Assembly: GCA_013286315.1 (NCBI GenBank)
Contig: JABDFX010000015.1
Location: forward strand, 1-43,249
Direction: 5' to 3'
DNA length: 43,249 nucleotides
DNA from: Bacteroidota bacterium
GTDB taxonomy: Bacteria > Bacteroidota > Bacteroidia > Chitinophagales > Chitinophagaceae
Below, piece by piece: positions 23,598 through 31,936 of this stretch (its first letter is position 1; each line of letters starts with the position of its first letter). Position numbers and translations under genes: made by a program. The notes beneath the pieces were generated by a model that had not been told where the DNA came from, ran no database searches, and saw nothing but the letters and a program-made list of their open reading frames with translations.

Positions 23598-24833
23598 ATG
23601 AAACAGTTTAACTATATTGATTTATTTGCAGGGGCTGGCGGACTTTCCGAAGGTTTTATAAGGGCCGGATTTAAGCCTATAGCGCATGTTGAAAGTAACT
23701 TGCCTGCATGTTTTACATTAAAAACGCGATGTGTTTTTCATTTTCTTAAAAGCGTTGATAAAGACAATGTTTATCAGTCATATTTAAAAGGTGAAATATC
23801 AAGAAAACAATTATATGAAAACACACCTAGCAATTTGTTGGATTCGGTGATTAATGCAAAAATCGGCAAACAGAATAAAAATATATTCAAACAAATCGAT
23901 TCTCTTCTAGTGGACAGGGAAGTTGATTTAATTATAGGTGGGCCGCCTTGTCAAGCATACTCTTACATAGGCAGAGCGGCATTGAAGCATAAAAAAATTG
24001 ATGAGCGAAATACTTATTATATACAATATGGTCGATTTTTAAAAAAATATAGGCCTAAGATTTTTGTATTCGAAAATGTACCAGGTATATTAAGTGCAGG
24101 TGAAGGTGCCTATTTTAAGAACTTACAAAAGTATTACAAACGACTTGGTTATAATGTCGAAGCAAAATTGATTAATGCAAATGAACATGATGTTGTGCAA
24201 CATCGTGAGAGAGTCATCATAGTTGGCTGGATGAAAAAATTAAAGTTTAGTTACCCTGTGATTAAACCGTCCAAAAATAAATATTACAGAAATGATATTT
24301 TTTCTGACTTGCCTAGTATCAAACCAAACGAATCTAATAAGTATAAATTCTATTCGAAGCCAATTAATGAATATTTAAGTGAAACCAAAATTAGAAATTG
24401 TGTAGAATTTGTTAGCCAACATATAACCCGCCCGCATAACAAAAGAGACCTTGAAATTTATAAGCTGGCAATTGAAAAAATGGAAGCTGGAATTAGAATA
24501 AAGAATAATACTATTCCTATACAATTGAGGACTCAAAGTAACATAAAGGATTTTCTTGATCGTTTTAAAGTTGTCGGGAATCAACCTCATGCTGTAATTG
24601 CTCACATAGCCAAGGACGGACACCATTTTATTCATCATGATCCTGATCAATTAAGATCCATATCTGTACGTGAGGCAGCAAGAATTCAATCATTTCCTGA
24701 TGATTACTATTTCGAGGGAATTAAAGAATGCCAACCCAGAACTGCTGCATTTAGGCAAATTGGGAATGCTGTACCACCGCTGTTGGCTGAAAAAATTGCA
24801 AAATCGATATTTAAATCACTTCAAAGACTGTGA
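23598..24833 (+). CDS. DNA (cytosine-5) methyltransferase, Dcm-like
   Basis: 411 residues. Motif I is YIDLFAGAGGLSEGF (6-20). Motif IV is GGPPCQAYS with the catalytic nucleophile C118. Motif VI is FVFENVPG (E159-N160-V161), motif VIII is QHRERVIIVGW, motif IX is SVREAARIQSFPDDY and motif X is RQIGNAVPPLLAEKIA. Residues of about 215-330 between VIII and IX are the variable target-recognition region. A 70-residue insertion between motifs I and IV (about 42-108) is longer than in M.HhaI-like enzymes. The target site cannot be read from the sequence. It starts seven bases after vsr and its TGA overlaps the next gene's GTG by four bases. Confidence 0.95.
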   Translation: MKQFNYIDLFAGAGGLSEGFIRAGFKPIAHVESNLPACFTLKTRCVFHFLKSVDKDNVYQSYLKGEISRKQLYENTPSNLLDSVINAKIGKQNKNIFKQIDSLLVDREVDLIIGGPPCQAYSYIGRAALKHKKIDERNTYYIQYGRFLKKYRPKIFVFENVPGILSAGEGAYFKNLQKYYKRLGYNVEAKLINANEHDVVQHRERVIIVGWMKKLKFSYPVIKPSKNKYYRNDIFSDLPSIKPNESNKYKFYSKPINEYLSETKIRNCVEFVSQHITRPHNKRDLEIYKLAIEKMEAGIRIKNNTIPIQLRTQSNIKDFLDRFKVVGNQPHAVIAHIAKDGHHFIHHDPDQLRSISVREAARIQSFPDDYYFEGIKECQPRTAAFRQIGNAVPPLLAEKIAKSIFKSLQRL

Positions 24834-25906
24834 GTATTACTTTTAGAGAAATATTGAATCAAAAGTCATGGAATAGCTATGAAGAATATATTGCAGAAGG
24901 AATTAATCAATATTCGACTGAATTGTCAAGTGATATTGAAGAAGGTAGAAGACACAAAAAAGATATTAGAAACTTTATAGAAAGAAATTTTGACATAAAA
25001 CATATTCCTGCTGATCTTTCAAAAGAAACAAATCTTCTTACTTCAGGAGAAGTAGTCGGAATTGATGGGACTATTGCGACGCATAAAACAATAACAGGAA
25101 CAATGGCGCAACTTGGTGTTGTGGCCGTAAACTACCTAAATGAGAAAATTCAACATTCATGTTTCATTTCAGAAGCGAAGTATAAGCAGAATATTAATGA
25201 CGTTACGGAATATCTTTTTTCGCATGAGTCTTCAAATAAAGTAATTTCTAACCCGGTACTACGTGCGGCGTTACAAGTCCGTGAAAGGGAATTGGGACTA
25301 AATGATAAATTCAAAGACAAGTATAAGATATATCACGGACCATTGATTCCTTTTGAAATGTTAGCAAATCCCGGTAAGGCAGAACTAAAAATTCTTGATG
25401 TAACCGTTGAAATTCTCGAAAAGATAATTGCAAATAAGAAATGCCTGAGCATTATTTCCAGATCACAAAACGATGCCTATATACGCATCGGATTGTCATT
25501 GAACTCAGGGGAATATATTAAATTAAAAAAATCCGTGGGACTTGAAATTATTGAAGATAGAACCTTGTTAAGTGACAAGGATAGATGGCGAGAGGAAGAT
25601 TATTTGAAAGTAAATAATTTTATTAATCAACGAGCTGTTAAAATAAAGATCGGTTTGATTAAAGTTTCTCAACGGCCATACGTATTCCACGCGCATGAGG
25701 ACATTTTTGATTTAGCCGCAGGTCTTATTTACCGCGATTCTTTATTTCAGAAACAAAAAGGATTCCCATTACTGGTGGACTATGCCGATAATTTATGTTC
25801 AACTTATTTTAAGGCAAGCGACTTTAATAAAATAATAGAATATCAATTAGCAAAGGAAGGAGAATTTCTGTCGGAGATGTCAGAAGAAAATTTAAGGCAA
25901 AAATAA
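24830..25906 (+). CDS. NurA-like nuclease domain protein
   Basis: 358 residues from a GTG. Two features point to NurA: SGEVVGIDGTIATHKTITG, where D79-G80-T81 occupies the place of the catalytic D-G-S motif after a beta strand, and a C-terminal block QKQKGFPLLVDYADNLCSTYF resembling the second NurA strand and its acidic residue. NurA is a Mn-dependent 5'-3' exo/endonuclease that works as a dimer with the hexameric translocase HerA, and the very next gene encodes a HerA-like ATPase two bases away. The N-terminal ~70 residues are helical. The DGT form instead of DGS is a mild departure. The assignment rests on motif plus neighbour, not on overall similarity. Confidence 0.6.
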   Translation: MSITFREILNQKSWNSYEEYIAEGINQYSTELSSDIEEGRRHKKDIRNFIERNFDIKHIPADLSKETNLLTSGEVVGIDGTIATHKTITGTMAQLGVVAVNYLNEKIQHSCFISEAKYKQNINDVTEYLFSHESSNKVISNPVLRAALQVRERELGLNDKFKDKYKIYHGPLIPFEMLANPGKAELKILDVTVEILEKIIANKKCLSIISRSQNDAYIRIGLSLNSGEYIKLKKSVGLEIIEDRTLLSDKDRWREEDYLKVNNFINQRAVKIKIGLIKVSQRPYVFHAHEDIFDLAAGLIYRDSLFQKQKGFPLLVDYADNLCSTYFKASDFNKIIEYQLAKEGEFLSEMSEENLRQK

Positions 25907-25908
25907 AT

Positions 25909-27543
25909 ATGGAACTGGATAAAAAACAAGCGTTAGGATTTGTAAATTTTGATTCAGGCGTTGGATCAAATAATGAAGTGGAAATTAGAGTCCCGTTTGA
26001 TAGGCTTAAAGAGTTGTCCAGGGGAAAGTATGTTATTATACCGCATGATAAGAGCGGGAACTACTATCTTGCGCGACTGACAAGAGGGCCTTTTTTTACG
26101 CCTGACGCAGTTAGTAGAGATTCTGCGTTCGCAAGGGCGTCAATAGTGCAGGCAGGTGATATTGCATTTATGCCAGATTATCATGGTATTGGCTATTGTG
26201 AGTTAATCGGTTTATTTCACTATAATTCCTCGCATCTTTCTGGCGTTCAAACCAGGCCGCATCCAAAATCACCTGTATTTAATCTGCCATCTGACAAAAT
26301 CCAGGAACTATTAAAGTTAAAAGGGAATATGTATTTGGGGCAATTGAGTGGATATGAGGGAATACGAGTATATCTTGATGCAAATTCCAAAGTTGTTTTA
26401 CCAAGAAACATTGGGATATTCGGAACTGTCGGATCTGGTAAAACAAATTCTTCTCAGGTGTTGATAGAGGAAGCTGTTGCAGCTGGTTGGGCGGTAATTG
26501 TGCTCGACGTCGAAGGAGAGTATATATCAATGGATAAACCTAATTCTGAAATAGAACACAATCCAGGTTTAAAAAGAAAAGCGGAACAATATCAGATTGT
26601 GCCTGAGGGACTGAAATCTTTTCAGGTTTATAACCCTGCCGGAACGGATAGCAGACGAAAAGATTCCCTTGAATTTAGTATCCCATTTGGAAGTCTTTCT
26701 CCTTACGAGCTTTCTGCAATTATGGGAATGAACGAAACGCAAGAAGATAGATTTATAGATTTGTGGGATAAATTAGTAGCGGATATTACTGTGAAGGCCA
26801 CCCCTTCCAAACCCCCCAAAAATCAATGGAAAGCTATCGATGAAAATAAATTTCAGGAGGAGCCCGAATATCCTGATCTTACGATACTTTCATTGTTGGA
26901 TAAGCTAAATGATGAAATAACGAGACAAACTGGCTCTTCAAAGGCTTCGTGGCTGTTAGTAAAACGACTTTTGAACAGATTAAAGAGGTTTGGAATTTTT
27001 GATTCGACGGAAGACACTTTGGATGTTTCTGATTTTCTTAAGGCAGGAAAGCTGAGTGTACTTGATTTGAGTAACTCATATACAGTTCAGGTAAATAATA
27101 TTGTAATCGCATATTTACTTCGAAAGATATTCGACAGAAAAATTCAGAACCCGGATTTGCCACCAACTATAATCTTTATTGAGGAAGCCCACACATTTGT
27201 AAGTAAGGAAAATGCCTCCAAAATGGAAGCATTACTCGATCGTTTAAGAGAAGTCACGCGAAGGGGAAGAAAGCGGTGGCTTGGTTTGTGTTTCATTTCA
27301 CAGCAACCATCTCATTTACCTGAGGAAATATTTGAATTGTGCAACACGAAAATTATTCATCAAACTACTGGTAATAGGAATTTGAATGCTTTAAAAATTT
27401 CTGGAGGTAATGTAAATGAAGCAATATGGGATGATGTACCAACTTTAGGTCAAGGTAGAAGTATAATTATTTCTCCTCAATATCAGCATCCAATTATGAC
27501 GAATATGCGAATTTGTAAAACCAATAGGGAGCACACTGACTAA
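25909..27543 (+). CDS. HerA-like ATPase (FtsK/HerA superfamily, DUF87)
   Basis: 544 residues. An N-terminal HAS-barrel-like region (about 20-160, including YVIIPHDKSGNYYLARL) precedes the ATPase. Walker A is GTVGSGKTNS (172-181) followed by IVLDVEGEY (197-205); Walker B is IIFIEEAHTF (421-430); an arginine-finger-like cluster follows in REVTRRGRKRWLGL, then the sensor strand CFISQQPSHLPEEIF. The hydrophobic end TLGQGRSIIISPQYQHP is typical of HerA. Hexameric HerA proteins translocate on double-stranded DNA and load NurA. HerA-like ATPases recur in anti-phage systems paired with Sir2, DUF4297 or nuclease partners. Confidence 0.9.
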   Translation: MELDKKQALGFVNFDSGVGSNNEVEIRVPFDRLKELSRGKYVIIPHDKSGNYYLARLTRGPFFTPDAVSRDSAFARASIVQAGDIAFMPDYHGIGYCELIGLFHYNSSHLSGVQTRPHPKSPVFNLPSDKIQELLKLKGNMYLGQLSGYEGIRVYLDANSKVVLPRNIGIFGTVGSGKTNSSQVLIEEAVAAGWAVIVLDVEGEYISMDKPNSEIEHNPGLKRKAEQYQIVPEGLKSFQVYNPAGTDSRRKDSLEFSIPFGSLSPYELSAIMGMNETQEDRFIDLWDKLVADITVKATPSKPPKNQWKAIDENKFQEEPEYPDLTILSLLDKLNDEITRQTGSSKASWLLVKRLLNRLKRFGIFDSTEDTLDVSDFLKAGKLSVLDLSNSYTVQVNNIVIAYLLRKIFDRKIQNPDLPPTIIFIEEAHTFVSKENASKMEALLDRLREVTRRGRKRWLGLCFISQQPSHLPEEIFELCNTKIIHQTTGNRNLNALKISGGNVNEAIWDDVPTLGQGRSIIISPQYQHPIMTNMRICKTNREHTD

Positions 27544-27544
27544 T

Positions 27545-29677
27545 ATGCCTGAAATTAATTTCACACCCAAAGCACGTCTTATAAAGATTCTTGGCGAACA
27601 GTTAATTAAGGATGCAGCTGTTGGTATAATTGAATTAATAAAAAACTCATACGATGCAGATGCTACAGATGTCGAAATCGTTATGTCATCATTAAATACG
27701 CCGAATGCTAGAATAACTATTCGTGATAACGGTAGCGGAATGGATTTACCAACGTTTATTTCCAAATGGATGAATCCGGCCACAGGACATAAAGAAGAGC
27801 AAAAGGAAAGAAAGGAGAGGACAAAATTGAAACGACTGCCGTTAGGTGAAAAGGGAGTTGGAAGATTTGCTGCACAACAAATAGGGGCACATCTGAAAAT
27901 GATTACGAAAACAATAGAATCAGAACAAGAGCTGTTTGTGGATATTGATTGGTCAAGATTTGATGTTAAAGGAAAAGACCTGCATGATGTAAAAATAAAA
28001 TATGAAATGCAAGTGTCTGATAAATTTGGATACAAGAAGACTGGAACTCTACTTGAAATAACAAATTTGAAATCTGAATGGAGGGAAGAAGAAATAAGTA
28101 AGGTGTCAAACTCACTACTCAGAATGAAGAGTCCCTTTAAAGGCGCTTCTGACTTTAATGTAACACTTAGATTTGAAAATTGTCCAGAAGAATTTAAAAA
28201 ATACGAGAATTTAGATACTACAGATATTCTCGAAAAAGCTCCTTATTATTTCTATGCTATAGTAGGTGACGATGGGGAGGTTGAGTATGATTACAAATTC
28301 AAAATGACGGGATTTAAAGGGAGGAAAAGTTCTGAGACTGCCAATGTATATTCTGATACTGGTTATAAAGTCAATCGTAAAATAAGTGTTGGAGCTTTTT
28401 TGGTAAACATTTATGTTTACGATAAAAGTCCTGATAAACTTAGAATTGCTCAGATTCCAAAAGATGTTCTTAATAATTGGACTGGAATTAATGTTTATAG
28501 AGATGGTATAAGAATTTTACCATATGGTGATCAAGGTAATGATTGGTTGAAATTAGACAATAGAAGAATTCAACAAACTACAAGAATCAGTAATGATTTG
28601 GTTATTGGGATGGTTGAAATAGATCAAGAAATAAACAACACATTAAAAGACAAAACAAACAGAGAGGGATTAATAGAAAATGACTATTATGAAAAGTTTA
28701 GAAATTTAATTTTAGGAACAATTACAATATTTGAAGCTGAAAGGGAAAAGGACAGAGAGCGGGTTTATCCACGGAAGGCAAAAACTACAAATGAAAATAT
28801 TGATGAAAAAGTAAGCATTGTTAAAACAGATATTGGCGAAATTATAAGGAAAGTTGAGGAGTCTGATGTTAAAATCGGTCAAGAGACTACACCACTTTTA
28901 AATAAAGTTGGACAGCGAATTACCGAATTAAAACAACAAGTGACAGATACGATTGATGAACTTGAAAAGGATAAGCAGATACTTTTCAATCTTGCGGGTA
29001 CTGGTCTTGCAGCGGAGAGATTTACTCACGAATTTGCGAGATTGGTTAATGGGGCACTGGCTTCATTAGAAAGGTTACAAAAAAGGATAGACCTAAACGA
29101 TGGGAAAATAAAAAAAGAAGTTGATTCTTTAAGCGGTGCCTTGGAGGCTTTAAGGAATGATATACGGTTATTGGGTCCTATGTTCTATATCAAGAAGGTA
29201 GCAAAGGAAAAGAATTTAAATATCCGTGATGTTATTAACAATACCATCTCACTTCAGGAACCTTTTATTGAGAAGGCTGAAATTGAAATAATTGTTGAGG
29301 GTGGCAATTTTTTCGTAACAATGAGGGAGGGGTCGTGTATGCAAATTTTTAATAACCTTATAGATAATTCAATTTTTTGGTGTTCGAGGAAGTCTGAAAA
29401 GGATAAAAGGCAGATTAAAATGACTATTGATCAAGAGACTAAATCTATTTATTTCTCTGATAGCGGACCGGGTATCGCAGTTCGTTACCGTGATAAAATA
29501 TTCGATCCTTTCTTTTCAATGAAGGGTGAAGATGGGAGGGGCCTTGGACTTTATATAGTTAAAGAAATAATGGATGAAAAGAATTTCGTAATTGCGGTAT
29601 TGACGGAAGATGATGATGTTGAGATGCTACCTGGAGCACGCTTCTTATTATTGTTTAAAGACAACAACGAATCATGA
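27545..29677 (+). CDS. Dual-GHKL ATPase: MORC/MutL-like plus histidine-kinase-like
   Basis: 710 residues with two separate GHKL-type ATPase modules. Module 1 (about 1-210) is MORC/HATPase_c_3-like: N-box IIELIKNSYDADA with N34, G1 RDNGSGMD (D61), G2 LGEKGVGRFAA (100-110), then GTLLEITNLK. Residues of about 215-400 fit an S5-like transducer. A helical, coiled-coil-prone linker runs at 420-480. Module 2 (about 480-706) looks like a histidine-kinase core: a dimerisation helix with LAAERFTHEFARLVNGAL in which H495-E496 is the candidate phosphoacceptor, N-box NNLIDNSIFW (N604/N608), G1 DSGPGI (639-644), F-box KIFDPFFS, and G2 GRGLGLYIV. There is no membrane segment, so it is cytosolic. The next gene, four bases overlapping, encodes a receiver protein. 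Confidence 0.85.
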   Translation: MPEINFTPKARLIKILGEQLIKDAAVGIIELIKNSYDADATDVEIVMSSLNTPNARITIRDNGSGMDLPTFISKWMNPATGHKEEQKERKERTKLKRLPLGEKGVGRFAAQQIGAHLKMITKTIESEQELFVDIDWSRFDVKGKDLHDVKIKYEMQVSDKFGYKKTGTLLEITNLKSEWREEEISKVSNSLLRMKSPFKGASDFNVTLRFENCPEEFKKYENLDTTDILEKAPYYFYAIVGDDGEVEYDYKFKMTGFKGRKSSETANVYSDTGYKVNRKISVGAFLVNIYVYDKSPDKLRIAQIPKDVLNNWTGINVYRDGIRILPYGDQGNDWLKLDNRRIQQTTRISNDLVIGMVEIDQEINNTLKDKTNREGLIENDYYEKFRNLILGTITIFEAEREKDRERVYPRKAKTTNENIDEKVSIVKTDIGEIIRKVEESDVKIGQETTPLLNKVGQRITELKQQVTDTIDELEKDKQILFNLAGTGLAAERFTHEFARLVNGALASLERLQKRIDLNDGKIKKEVDSLSGALEALRNDIRLLGPMFYIKKVAKEKNLNIRDVINNTISLQEPFIEKAEIEIIVEGGNFFVTMREGSCMQIFNNLIDNSIFWCSRKSEKDKRQIKMTIDQETKSIYFSDSGPGIAVRYRDKIFDPFFSMKGEDGRGLGLYIVKEIMDEKNFVIAVLTEDDDVEMLPGARFLLLFKDNNES

Positions 29678-30864
29678 AGAGAGTTTTGCTTATAGATGAT
29701 GACGATCAAATACTTGAAAATCTTGAAGAGTCTTTTGCAACTAATAATATTTCTGTAATTAAATGCATTGATAGAAGTACAGCGTTTCAGGCAATTAATG
29801 ATGATATTCCATTTGATGCCGTAATTCTGGATTGGTATTTTGTACTAGATCAGGATAGTGCGATCTGTAAGGAAATCTTGAGGGAGTTGGGTGAAAAACA
29901 TTTTAAGCCAGTTTTCATATATACTGGTAATGTTGAAGATTATCGAAATACGGATAAGAACGAATTGAATTTTCCGGAAAATTTGTTATTGGAGTATTTT
30001 AAAGCCGAAACGGATGTTAAAATATTGAGCGAGCATGTTCAACATTTGTTTGATACGAATTTTTCAATTCAAATTGCATCTTTGTACCGTAAAAGCATAT
30101 CCAAAAATTTTGAAAAGGTCTTGTTTGAACTAAACGAACTGCAAAATATTGATCTCGCAAGAGTTCTAAACAAGATATATGGGAATGGGTTAAATGTGGA
30201 TTGGAGTAATGATGTAGTTTTGAATTTGCTTCATCGTTCCTTAGTCTCCGATTCAGGTTTTATTGAAGGGATTATTGCAATTTTACAATTGGCTAGCCAC
30301 ATAAATGTAGGGGCAAGTGCAGAGGACCGAAGAAAGATAGCAAATAGAATACTCTATTTTAGATCGAAAACGGAATTTATAAGAAACGGAGATATAGTTA
30401 CGATTAACAGAGTAGACGATAATTTAAGGGTAGCATATGGAATTGTTGTCACTCCTGATTGCGATCTTGAGCAATCATCTTCCCAGTATATCGATCTTGT
30501 AGAGTTAATAAAATTTAATAGCGATCGGCTTGCATTAAATGCTGATAACAATAGAAAAATAAGATCATATAATCACGATTCGTTTTATCTTTTTCAAGCA
30601 CTACTTATTGATGATGCATTTCAAGATTTTGTGGCAATTTTGAAATCTAGAATGGTGGTGAAGGAATTTTCAGAGCACTACCATATAAATTATCCTAAAG
30701 CGTCAAAGCGGCTTCTATATTCGCATGAGTTTATTTATAATGGCGAAAAAGTTAAACTTATTTTGTTATGCACGAAGGTTAATCCATATAAAGCTGAGTT
30801 TTTGCAAAGGCTTCATTCAAGCGCAAGTAGAGTTGGTATACCAGATATCAAAGACCTTTTATAA
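29674..30864 (+). CDS. Receiver-domain protein with unknown C-terminal region
   Basis: 396 residues. The first ~125 form a CheY-like receiver: RVLLIDDDDQ (acidic cluster D8-D11), AVILDWYF with the phosphoacceptor D53, IYTGN with T84, and K110 in EYFKAET. All key residues are kept, so phosphorylation is feasible. The remaining ~270 residues match no output domain I know. They include a helical part (130-235) and a beta-rich part with GDIVTINRVDDNLRVAYGIVVTPDCDLEQ, in which TPDCDL (260-265) is a striking Cys/Asp motif. No DNA-binding HTH is seen. It overlaps the GHKL gene by four bases and shares one base with the HNH gene, so it is placed as the partner of module 2 of the preceding protein. 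Confidence 0.82.
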   Translation: MKRVLLIDDDDQILENLEESFATNNISVIKCIDRSTAFQAINDDIPFDAVILDWYFVLDQDSAICKEILRELGEKHFKPVFIYTGNVEDYRNTDKNELNFPENLLLEYFKAETDVKILSEHVQHLFDTNFSIQIASLYRKSISKNFEKVLFELNELQNIDLARVLNKIYGNGLNVDWSNDVVLNLLHRSLVSDSGFIEGIIAILQLASHINVGASAEDRRKIANRILYFRSKTEFIRNGDIVTINRVDDNLRVAYGIVVTPDCDLEQSSSQYIDLVELIKFNSDRLALNADNNRKIRSYNHDSFYLFQALLIDDAFQDFVAILKSRMVVKEFSEHYHINYPKASKRLLYSHEFIYNGEKVKLILLCTKVNPYKAEFLQRLHSSASRVGIPDIKDLL

Positions 30865-31628
30865 TGATTAGAAACAATTGGAATCACGATGAGTTAATTG
30901 TTGCTTTCAATCTTTATTGTAAGACGCCGTTTTCTAAAATCGGCTTAAATAATAGCGGCATTCAGGTATTAGCTAAAACTATACATCGTTCTGTATCAGC
31001 CGTAGCATTAAAACTAACAAATTTTGCACGGTTAGATCCTTTCCTCCAAAATAGAGGCTTAAGTGGTATGAGTAATGGAAGCAAAGGGGAGGTGAAAGTA
31101 TGGGATGAATTTAATGGCAATTGGGACGAACTTGCTTTTGAAAGTGAACGGATTCTCGCAAAGTATAAGAACAAGTCTATTGAAAAATCAGCGGATATTT
31201 ATACAAAAGATTTACTTCCTGAAGGGAAAGAACGCGAAGCCATTATAAAGAGGAGAGTAAATCAGTCTTTTTTTAGAAATTCCGTTTTAGCTTCCTATAA
31301 TAATAAGTGCTGCATTACGGGTATTTCCATTCCAGAACTTCTTGTAGCTGGACATATTATACCTTGGTCGATTAACTTGCAACAGCGAACAAATCCTGCG
31401 AACGGACTATGCCTTAATGCTCTCCACGATAAGGCTTTTGACAAAGGTTTGATGACAATTAATTCGGATTACACAATTAGGTTTTCTAAAAATTTACTTA
31501 ACAAAACAAAAAAGGATTACGATATGCATTTTCACCCTTATGAAGGGAAATCTATAAGTTTACCTCAAAAGTTTTATCCCCAGAAAGAATTTCTAGAATT
31601 CCATAACTCAAATGTGTTTGTAAAATAG
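30864..31628 (+). CDS. HNH endonuclease with N-terminal DNA-binding domain
   Basis: 254 residues. The N-terminal ~85 (NNWNHDELIVAFNLYCKTPF, then VSAVALKLTNFARLDPFL and KVWDEF) form a helical domain found in front of many restriction-type HNH nucleases and probably contact DNA. The nuclease domain (about 130-200) is the HNH_2 type: NKCCITG (C149/C150), VAGHIIPW with H164, NPANGLCLNALHDKAFDKGL with N180 and H188. The residues needed for the beta-beta-alpha metal site are present. It is the last gene of the operon, joined by a TAATG overlap, and is a likely DNA-cutting effector alongside Vsr and NurA. No terminator hairpin follows immediately. Confidence 0.9.
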   Translation: MIRNNWNHDELIVAFNLYCKTPFSKIGLNNSGIQVLAKTIHRSVSAVALKLTNFARLDPFLQNRGLSGMSNGSKGEVKVWDEFNGNWDELAFESERILAKYKNKSIEKSADIYTKDLLPEGKEREAIIKRRVNQSFFRNSVLASYNNKCCITGISIPELLVAGHIIPWSINLQQRTNPANGLCLNALHDKAFDKGLMTINSDYTIRFSKNLLNKTKKDYDMHFHPYEGKSISLPQKFYPQKEFLEFHNSNVFVK

Positions 31629-31936
31629 GATCACGAATGTAGCTTTTGTTTGATCTAACAGGTCTGCAAATATATTTCTTCGTCAGTTTTTCTGCAGCCT
31701 TCAAAATCGAACGCGTTTCTATTTTGTATGGGTCTCTCATGCTATAAATCTTTAACGTTCGATTTTTACGAATACTTATAATCGATCGTCGAGGATTGGT
31801 TGACAAAAGTTTAAAATAATAATAAAAAAAATAAATAGAAGAGTTCAAATTGCAAATATTCACCTTTTAAATTACTTAAGATTGTTGTAAGCAACATGAG
31901 AGAAGCAATGCTAAAACAAGAGAATAACTAATTTTA

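Noticed and set aside
27545-29677. Interpretation as an ordinary sensor histidine kinase or as MutL
   Set aside because: No membrane or sensor domain and two distinct GHKL modules are present; MutL would have only the first and a different C-terminal endonuclease domain.
22942-31628. Interpretation as BREX, DISARM, Dnd/Ssp or a Detocs-type two-component defence system
   Set aside because: No PglX/PglZ, DISARM helicase/DUF1998, phosphorothioation genes or Detocs-like sensor architecture; the only shared element with Detocs is a receiver-type protein.
31552-31863. Open frame of 103 codons on the minus strand overlapping the end of the HNH gene
   Set aside because: Low-complexity Tyr/Lys/Ser-rich composition, overlaps the well-supported HNH gene, and no recognisable motif.
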